This document shows, piece by piece, positions 26,060-32,334 of a stretch of 64,000 nt of DNA. Origin of the DNA: Candidatus Contendibacter sp. (GTDB lineage: Bacteria > Pseudomonadota > Gammaproteobacteria > Competibacterales > Competibacteraceae); contig WBUJ01000002.1 in the NCBI GenBank assembly GCA_008933795.1, positions 1 through 64,000 on the forward strand, read 5' to 3'. The number at the start of each line of letters is the position of its first letter. Positions within the stretch are counted from its first letter, which is position 1. The notes under the pieces are model-generated. The model had not been told where the DNA came from. It did not search any database and worked only from the letters and a program-made list of their open reading frames with translations. The position numbers and the translations under genes are program-made.

Positions 26060-27099
26060 ACGGCAGCGAGCTCACTACCGATACCGGCTACCAGAGCCTG
26101 CTGAGAAAAATCTCCGAGGTTTACGCCACCGGTCAGGCCCGGGCGGCGCAGGCCGTCAATGTCCACATCACCGAGACCTACTGGCGGATTGGCCGGGACA
26201 TCGTCGAGTTTGAACAGGGCGGCAACATCAGGGCAGATTACGGCAAAGCCTTGCTGGCCAAGCTCAGCCGCGATCTCACTCTGCGCCACGGCAAAGGATT
26301 TAGCAGGAGCAACATGATCTACATGCGCCTCCTCTACCTCCATTACCCAAAAGGTCAGAAGCCTTCTGACTTATTGAGTTGGTCGCACCATGTGGAGTTG
26401 CTCCGCATTGATGACCCCATGGAGCGCAGCTTTTACGAAAAGCAGGCCATCAGGGAAAAATGGTCCGTTCCCGAGCTGAAACGCCAGAAGAAATCCTCTT
26501 TGTTCCTCCGCCTCGCCGCCGGAAAGGACAAGGACGCGATCCTTCAGCTTGCCACCCAAGGTCAGATCATCGCTCAGCCCGCCGACCTGCTCCGTGACCC
26601 CTACGTCTTCGAGTTCCTGAAAATCCCCGAGCCGCACCAGGTTTCGGAGACGGATCTGGAAAGCCGCCTTTGCGATCACCTCCAGCCCTTCCTCCTCGAA
26701 CTTGGCAAAGGCTTCACCTTCGTTGGCCGGCAATACCGCATCACCCTCAGCAACACCCATTACCGGGTCGATCTTGTTTTCTACCACCGCATCCTGCGCT
26801 GTTTTGTCCTTATCGATCTGAAAATCAACGATGTCGAACACTACGACATCGGCCAGATGAACATGTATCTCGGCTATTTCGCCACCGAGGAGAACACTGA
26901 GGGCGACAACCCGCCCATCGGCATCATCCTCACCCGGAACAAGGACGAACTGCTCGTCGAATACGCTACTTACCAGATGAACAGCCAGCTTTTCGTCCAA
27001 AAATACCAGCTTTACCTGCCCGACCGCGAAGAGCTTCGCCGCGAACTGGAGCTTACCCTGCAACTCGCCGACGACAGCGCCCGCCAAGAACAGCCATGA
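26056..27099 (+). CDS. DUF1016 (YhcG-type) PD-(D/E)XK nuclease-fold protein
   Basis: A 347-residue member of the YhcG/DUF1016 family. The N-terminal domain (about 10-160) includes TYWRIGRDIVEFEQGG, YGKALLAKLSRDLTLRHGKG, FSRSNMIYMRLLY and WSHHVELL. The C-terminal PDDEXK domain has VDLVFYHRILRCFVLIDLK with Asp239 and Asp254-Leu-Lys256 (IDLK instead of the commoner IELK). These proteins are often embedded in restriction-modification operons, but their activity is poorly defined. It is sandwiched between helicase and methylase genes with ATGA overlaps at both ends, so it is very likely a subunit of that system. Confidence 0.9.
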   Translation: MNGSELTTDTGYQSLLRKISEVYATGQARAAQAVNVHITETYWRIGRDIVEFEQGGNIRADYGKALLAKLSRDLTLRHGKGFSRSNMIYMRLLYLHYPKGQKPSDLLSWSHHVELLRIDDPMERSFYEKQAIREKWSVPELKRQKKSSLFLRLAAGKDKDAILQLATQGQIIAQPADLLRDPYVFEFLKIPEPHQVSETDLESRLCDHLQPFLLELGKGFTFVGRQYRITLSNTHYRVDLVFYHRILRCFVLIDLKINDVEHYDIGQMNMYLGYFATEENTEGDNPPIGIILTRNKDELLVEYATYQMNSQLFVQKYQLYLPDREELRRELELTLQLADDSARQEQP

Positions 27100-30000
27100 A
27101 ATCCGCCCTCGCCCATTTCCAGACCCTCCCACTCAAGGACGCCGCCCGCCAGCTTCTCGCCCGGCTGGGCTACCAGAGCGACAAGTTCATCGCCGGCGCC
27201 GGCTCCTCGCCGCAGGCTTTTCTCGATCTCTTCGGCTCCGGCCCTGCCTTTGATCCGGCCAAGGCCCTCGTCTCCGAGTGGAAAACCGCCGATCTCCTCT
27301 TCCAACTCACCGATCAGGAACTCAGCCGCGAATCCACCCTCTTCACCGACACCTCGGTTCAAGCCGGTCTGCTGAAATCCTACGTGTTCATCGCTATCGA
27401 GCTGAAGGGCAGCGACTACGCCCGTGGCAAATTCTCGGCCATCGCCCGCCAGATGAACCGGCTTTTCCCCATGCCCGTCATGGTGTTCTTCAAGCACCAG
27501 GACCGCCTCACCATCGCCGTCATCAACCGGCGCGTGAACAAGCTCGACGAAAGCAAGGATGTGCTCGGCAAAGTCACCCTGATCAGCGGGATCGCCCTGG
27601 CCCAGCCCCACCGTGGCCACCTCGACATCCTCGCCGCGCTGGCGCTGCCCAAGCTCGTCCATCCGCAAAAGAAGCCCATCACCGACTTCGACACGCTCCA
27701 CGCCGCGTGGGAGCAGATCTTCAACGTTGAGTTGCTCAACGAACGCTTCTACCGCGAGCTGGCCAACTGGTATTTCTGGGCGCTCCCGCAGGTCGAGTTC
27801 CCGGCCGATCTCGAAGCCGACGCCGAGAAACGCCGCGCCACCGGCCTGATCCGGCTGCTCACGCGCCTGATCTTCTGCTGGTTCCTCAAGGAAAAGGGCC
27901 TCATCCCGGAGCAACTGTTCCACCCTACCGACCTTGAGACCACCATCCTCACCGATTTCGATGACGCCAGTTCCACCTACTATCAGGCCATCCTGCAAAA
28001 CCTCTTCTTCGCCACACTGAATCAGCGCATGGGCAAGGACGCCAAAGGCCAGCCCTACCGCTGCTTCGCCAAGGACGAAGGCTTCCAGAAAAACCGCGCC
28101 ACCTACGATGTCAACAACCTCTACCGCTACGAATCCCTCTTCCGCGCAGCGCCGGACGCCGCCCTCGCCCACTTCGCCGATATCCCGTTCCTCAACGGCG
28201 GCCTTTTCGAGTGCCTCGACCGCACCGAGGACGACACCGGCAAGAAGCGCTACCTCGACGGCTTCTCCCGCAATCCCAAAAAGCGCCCCACCGTTCCCAA
28301 CCGCCTCTTCTTCGGCGGCGAACAGGAATCCGACCTCTCCGCGGCCTATGGCGACACCAAGCGCAAAAAGGAAAAGGTCGCCGGCCTCATCCGCATCCTG
28401 AACCGCTACAAGTTCACCATCGTCGAGAACACCCCCATCGATCAGGAAATCGCCCTCGACCCCGAACTCCTCGGCAAGGTCTTCGAGAACCTCCTCGCCT
28501 CCTACAACGAGGAAACCAGGACCACCGCCCGCAAGCAGACCGGCTCGTTCTACACCCCGCGCCCCATCGTGGACTACATGGTGGACGAGTCGCTCAAGGC
28601 CCACCTCACCCGCGTCCTTGTGGAAAAGGCCGGCATGAAGGAACCCGATGCCCGCGCCGGGCTGGACCTTCTCTTCGCCTACACCGAGAAAGCGCACGCC
28701 TTCACCGCGCCCGAAGTCGCCTGCCTCATCGCCGCCATCGACGCCCTGAAAATCCTCGATCCCGCCTGTGGTTCCGGCGCTTTCCCCATGGGCGTCCTCC
28801 ACAAGCTCGTTTATATCCTCGGCAAGCTCGATCCCGACAACGACCGCTGGAAGCAGACCCAGCTCGCCAAGCTCGACTCCGCCCCCATGCGCGAGGAACT
28901 GGAGCGCGCCTTCGCCGACAACAACGATGACTACGGCCGCAAGCTCTATCTGATCGAAAACTGCCTCTACGGCGTGGACATCCAGCCCATCGCCATCCAG
29001 ATCACCAAGCTCCGCTTCTTCATCTCCCTCGTCTGCGACCAAAAGATCAACCGCGACAAAGCGAAAAACCACGGCATCCGTCCGCTGCCCAATCTGGAAA
29101 CCAAGTTCGTCGCGGCAAATACGCTGATTGGCCTGCCGGAGATGAATCAGATGGAGCTGGTCGATCCTCGGGTTTACCAAATAGAGGCGGAGATCGAAGC
29201 CCTCTATCACAGCCACTTTTCCGAGCAGAGACGCGACAGGAAGCTGGCCAATCAACGCAAGGTCAAAAGCCTCCGCCAGGAACTCGGGAAGCTACTCGCT
29301 GAAAGCCTCATGGCCCCGAAAAAGGCGCAACACGTTGCCGAATGGGATGCCTTTGATCCGCAATCCTCTGCCGATTTTTTTGATCCACACTGGATGTTTG
29401 GACGCTCGCTGACGGAAGGATTTGATATCGTCATCGGAAATCCGCCTTACATCCAGATTCAGAAGTTCCCCGCTGCTCAAAAAACGAATTGGGAAGCGCA
29501 GAAGTTCACCACTTACGCGGCCATGGCTGACATCTACTGCCTCTTCTACGAGCGGGGCGCAAAGTTACTTCGCGCTGACGGCCATCTTTGCTACATCACC
29601 TCCAACAAATGGATGCGCGCGGGCTATGGCAAGAAACTGCGATTATTTCTCGCAGTGAATACAACACTCCTTCAGGTCATCGACTTTGCCGAGTTGCCTG
29701 TGTTTGTAGCAGCAACGGACACCGCAATTATACTCGTTAGTAAAGACCGACCTCGCCCCAAGCATAAAATCAAGTCAGTTGTGGTAAAAGAGGCCACAGA
29801 TATCAAGGATTTAACAGCAATAGTTCACGGACGTTTTGCAGTCCGAGAACAATGCACACTTCAAAAAGACGGATGGGTTTTGGAAGCGTCATCAGTTCTC
29901 ACGCTTCTCGCGAAGCTCCGCAGTGTAGGCAAGCCCCTTGGCGAAGTCGTGAATCGACGATTCTACTACGGTATAAAAACAGGCTTGAATGAAGCGTTCG

Positions 30001-30767
30001 TCGTTAATCGCGCAACCCGGGATGAACTGATTGCAGAACATCCATCATCGACGCAGATATTGAAACCATTCATTCACGGTGCAGACGCGAAAAAGTGGAC
30101 GGTTGATTTGAGGGATGAATGGCTCATCTATGTTCCGTGGCATTTTCCATTGCATTTGGATACCTCCGTCAGCGGCCCAAGTAAGGAAGCTGAAGTGCTT
30201 TTCCAAAAAGCTTATCCGGCAGTTTACAGGTATCTACTCAATCACAGGTCGAAGTTGCTCGCCCGCAACGCTGCCGAAACCGGCATACGCTACGAATGGT
30301 ATGCGCTACAGCGGTGGGGAGCAGAATATTGGAGAGAATTTGAGAATCCTAAGATTATCTTTAATGAGACATCGAAGGAACTTCATGCGTTTCTCGATGA
30401 AACTGGACTTTATACTAATAAGACTCTATTCATGCTCATTGCGCCACATCCGAAGCCCTTGCTTGCAGTCCTATTGAGCCGCATGATGGATTGGCTTTTT
30501 CGTCATGAGTTTCCGAGTTGGGGCGATCCTTGGAAAGGTGGAAGGATTCAGTTTAGGGGAGATCGGATGGCTACCGTCCCTATTGCTGATTTTTCCGAGA
30601 AAGTTGCTATCGAGTTCACCAGGATTGTCGATCTCATCCTTGCCGCCAAGAAAGTTGATCCCGCTGCCGACACAAGTCCTTTGGAGCGCGAGATAGACCA
30701 ACAGGTTTACGCCCTCTACGGTCTGACGCCGGATGAAATCGCCATCGTGGAAGGCACCACAAAATGA
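27096..30767 (+). CDS. Eco57I-type adenine-N6 DNA methylase, probably a type IIG-like restriction-modification enzyme
   Basis: A 1223-residue class I SAM methyltransferase. Motif I is LDPACGSGAFPMG (Asp555) and motif IV is NPPY (782-785), giving N6-adenine specificity. The N-terminal region has YVFIAIELKGSDYARG near residue 110, an ExK that could be a PD-(D/E)XK nuclease centre, as in type IIG enzymes. Residues 240-500 contain LIRLLTRLIFCWFLKEKGLIPE and GSFYTPRPIVDYMVDE, common in Eco57I/PglX-like methylases. The last 370 residues should contain the target-recognition domain, and here the DNA becomes markedly more AT-rich (from about 29650). It overlaps the DUF1016 gene by ATGA and its own stop overlaps a further ATG. 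Confidence 0.9.
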   Translation: MKSALAHFQTLPLKDAARQLLARLGYQSDKFIAGAGSSPQAFLDLFGSGPAFDPAKALVSEWKTADLLFQLTDQELSRESTLFTDTSVQAGLLKSYVFIAIELKGSDYARGKFSAIARQMNRLFPMPVMVFFKHQDRLTIAVINRRVNKLDESKDVLGKVTLISGIALAQPHRGHLDILAALALPKLVHPQKKPITDFDTLHAAWEQIFNVELLNERFYRELANWYFWALPQVEFPADLEADAEKRRATGLIRLLTRLIFCWFLKEKGLIPEQLFHPTDLETTILTDFDDASSTYYQAILQNLFFATLNQRMGKDAKGQPYRCFAKDEGFQKNRATYDVNNLYRYESLFRAAPDAALAHFADIPFLNGGLFECLDRTEDDTGKKRYLDGFSRNPKKRPTVPNRLFFGGEQESDLSAAYGDTKRKKEKVAGLIRILNRYKFTIVENTPIDQEIALDPELLGKVFENLLASYNEETRTTARKQTGSFYTPRPIVDYMVDESLKAHLTRVLVEKAGMKEPDARAGLDLLFAYTEKAHAFTAPEVACLIAAIDALKILDPACGSGAFPMGVLHKLVYILGKLDPDNDRWKQTQLAKLDSAPMREELERAFADNNDDYGRKLYLIENCLYGVDIQPIAIQITKLRFFISLVCDQKINRDKAKNHGIRPLPNLETKFVAANTLIGLPEMNQMELVDPRVYQIEAEIEALYHSHFSEQRRDRKLANQRKVKSLRQELGKLLAESLMAPKKAQHVAEWDAFDPQSSADFFDPHWMFGRSLTEGFDIVIGNPPYIQIQKFPAAQKTNWEAQKFTTYAAMADIYCLFYERGAKLLRADGHLCYITSNKWMRAGYGKKLRLFLAVNTTLLQVIDFAELPVFVAATDTAIILVSKDRPRPKHKIKSVVVKEATDIKDLTAIVHGRFAVREQCTLQKDGWVLEASSVLTLLAKLRSVGKPLGEVVNRRFYYGIKTGLNEAFVVNRATRDELIAEHPSSTQILKPFIHGADAKKWTVDLRDEWLIYVPWHFPLHLDTSVSGPSKEAEVLFQKAYPAVYRYLLNHRSKLLARNAAETGIRYEWYALQRWGAEYWREFENPKIIFNETSKELHAFLDETGLYTNKTLFMLIAPHPKPLLAVLLSRMMDWLFRHEFPSWGDPWKGGRIQFRGDRMATVPIADFSEKVAIEFTRIVDLILAAKKVDPAADTSPLEREIDQQVYALYGLTPDEIAIVEGTTK

Positions 30768-30829
30768 ACCTGAAGAGCAAGCGCAGGTTCCTCCTCATCC
30801 CGTTTGCCAATGCACCGCCTCGTCGCTGA
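30764..30829 (+). pseudogene. Truncated fourth coupled reading frame of the methylase operon
   Basis: An ATG overlapping the methylase stop (ATGA, 30764-30767) opens a 21-codon frame beginning MNLKSKRRFLLIPF. The same coupling is used at the two upstream junctions, so this is probably the start of a lost fourth gene, cut after about 15 codons where the hsdM-like tail begins near 30805. Confidence 0.4.
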
Positions 30830-30911
30830 ACTGCGCGCCCAGTTCGCCGAGTCCGCGAAACTGGAATCTACGATACGCGCCCACCTGGAAAAACTCGGCT
30901 ATGGCCTCTGA
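30810..30911 (+). pseudogene. Probable 3' remnant of a type I methylase gene (hsdM tail)
   Basis: The 33-residue frame MHRLVAELRAQFAESAKLE...LEKLGYGL closely resembles the extreme C-terminus of HsdM proteins, which typically end with an ELxxQFxESxxLExxIRxNLxxLGYG helix. Its stop overlaps the ATG of the following DUF1016 gene, as would be natural if hsdM once preceded that gene. The rest of hsdM is absent. Assignment is by memory of the family pattern and should be confirmed by alignment. Confidence 0.5.
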
Positions 30912-31953
30912 TCTCATCTCCGACGACTACACCGCTTGGCTTGCGGACCTCAAGGCCCGCATCCATCAGGCGCAACAACGCGCCACACTCTCCGTCAATC
31001 GCGAGTTGATCTCCCTCTACTGGCAACTCGGGAAGGACATCCTTGCCCGCCAGGCCGATCAGGGATGGGGCGCGAAAGTCATCGAGCGACTGTCCCGCGA
31101 TCTGCGCGCCGCCTTTCCCGAAATGAAAGGCTTCTCCCGCGCCAACCTCCTCTACATGCGGGCCTTTGCCGAAGCATGGCCCGATCCCGCAATTGTCCAA
31201 CAAGCTGTTGGACAATTGCCCTGGGGGCACAACATTGTGCTGCTCACCCGCCTCAAGTCTCCCGAGTGGCGACTCGCCTACGCCCAGCAAGCCATCCAGT
31301 ATGGTTGGTCGCGCAACGTGCTGGACATCCACATCGAAACCCGGCGCCTGGAGCGGCAAGGTCAGGCCATCACCAACTTCGACCTCCGCCTGCCCCAAGC
31401 CCAATCCGACCTCGCCCGGGAGTCCCTCAAAGACCCCTATCGTCTCGACTTTCTCGGACTCAGCAAAGAGGCGGAAGAACGCGCCATCGAGTCCGCCCTC
31501 GTCCAGCACATTACCCACTTCCTCATCGAATTGGGGGCTGGATTCGCCTTCGTAGGCCGACAGGTGCCGTTGGAAGTCGGTGGCGACGATTTTTTCATCG
31601 ACCTCCTCTTCTACCACCTGAAACTGCGTTGCTACGTGGTGATCGAACTCAAGGCCGGCCCCTTCAAGCCCGAACACACCGGCAAACTGGGTTTTTACCT
31701 CAGTGCGGTGGATGCCCAGATCAAGCACCCCGACGACCAACCCACCATCGGCCTCCTGCTCTGCAAAAGCAAAAATAGTGTCGTCGCCGAGTATGCCCTA
31801 CGGGACATCAACAAACCCATCGGCGTAGCCGAATACCAACTCGTTCAGTCCCTCCCCGAACGTCTGCAAACGAATCTGCCGAGCATCGAGGAAATCGAAG
31901 CCGAACTGGCGAACGACATTCCGCCCACGCCGGCAAAGACCAGGAAATCATGA
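30901..31953 (+). CDS. Second DUF1016 (YhcG-type) PD-(D/E)XK nuclease-fold protein
   Basis: A 350-residue paralogue of the protein at 26056-27099, but diverged. The start is ATG 30901 (MASDLISDDYTAWLADLK), overlapping the hsdM-like remnant by 11 bases; a longer open frame from 30733 would run through the methylase gene end and is not credible. N-terminal DUF1016 signatures are SLYWQLGKDILARQ, GWGAKVIERLSRDLRAAFP and FSRANLLYMRAFAE. The nuclease core is FFIDLLFYHLKLRCYVVIELK with Asp234 and Glu249-Leu-Lys251, the canonical ExK. Context suggests it came from a type I restriction-modification locus (hsdM-DUF1016 order) fused next to the Eco57I operon. Confidence 0.9.
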   Translation: MASDLISDDYTAWLADLKARIHQAQQRATLSVNRELISLYWQLGKDILARQADQGWGAKVIERLSRDLRAAFPEMKGFSRANLLYMRAFAEAWPDPAIVQQAVGQLPWGHNIVLLTRLKSPEWRLAYAQQAIQYGWSRNVLDIHIETRRLERQGQAITNFDLRLPQAQSDLARESLKDPYRLDFLGLSKEAEERAIESALVQHITHFLIELGAGFAFVGRQVPLEVGGDDFFIDLLFYHLKLRCYVVIELKAGPFKPEHTGKLGFYLSAVDAQIKHPDDQPTIGLLLCKSKNSVVAEYALRDINKPIGVAEYQLVQSLPERLQTNLPSIEEIEAELANDIPPTPAKTRKS

Positions 31954-32144
31954 ATCCGCCTACCGTAACCCAGGCTGTCATGCCGCGCCTCGTCGCTGAA
32001 GCCCGCAATCGCCCGCCGCTTCGCCGAACTCAGTGCGCCGCTGATGGCAAACATCAAAGCCAGGTAGTCACCGCCGGGATCAAACCACCCCGGCGCTACG
32101 CGCCACCCCTCCTTATCCAAGGAGGGGAAAAAATACCCGATTAA
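31950..32144 (+). pseudogene. Truncated coupled frame after the second DUF1016 gene
   Basis: An ATG overlapping the DUF1016 stop (ATGA) opens a 64-codon frame, MNPPTVTQAVMPRLVAE, that soon runs into the dispersed palindromic repeat at 32085-32130 and ends. It looks like the 5' stub of a lost downstream gene of the restriction-modification operon. The other frame of the same stretch (about 32002-32067) reads RRFAELSAPLMANIKAR, faintly like the C-terminal helix of HsdS. The remaining sequence to 32334 shows no convincing gene. Confidence 0.35.
32085..32130 (-). repeat. Dispersed palindromic repeat, copy 1
   Basis: Contains CCCCTCCTT-ATCC-AAGGAGGGG, a perfect nine-base stem, preceded by ACCACCCCGGCGCTACGCGCC. 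Nearly the same sequence is at 47667-47712 in the same orientation, and an inverted, diverged copy is at 44789-44833. It resembles REP/MITE-like intergenic elements. Confidence 0.7.
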
Positions 32145-32334
32145 TTCCTCAAACCTGGGAAGCACACCGACTTTCAGATTGCAGCGTCCAAACACACACC
32201 CGATATTCGTTGGCTTGACAATGGGTGCTTGCGACTCCGGCCCCAAGCCGGCATCCGCAAGAGCCGCGTCAACGCGCGGAGTGCTGACGAGTACTCTCAC
32301 CCTGGGCGATTGGGGTTTCTTTCCATCCACCCTT

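Noticed and set aside
27012-29255. A 747-codon minus-strand frame opposite the methylase gene
   Set aside because: The plus strand encodes the DPACGSG motif and a long family-like protein; the minus frame has no motif.
32002-32067. A short stretch reading like the C-terminal helix of HsdS
   Set aside because: Only about 20 residues, in a different frame from the coupled stub, and HsdS C-termini are variable; too weak to call.
31845-32330. A 161-codon minus-strand frame across the gap between the second DUF1016 gene and the PEP-binding gene
   Set aside because: It overlaps the DUF1016 3' end and runs through the dispersed repeat; no motif or ribosome site was seen.
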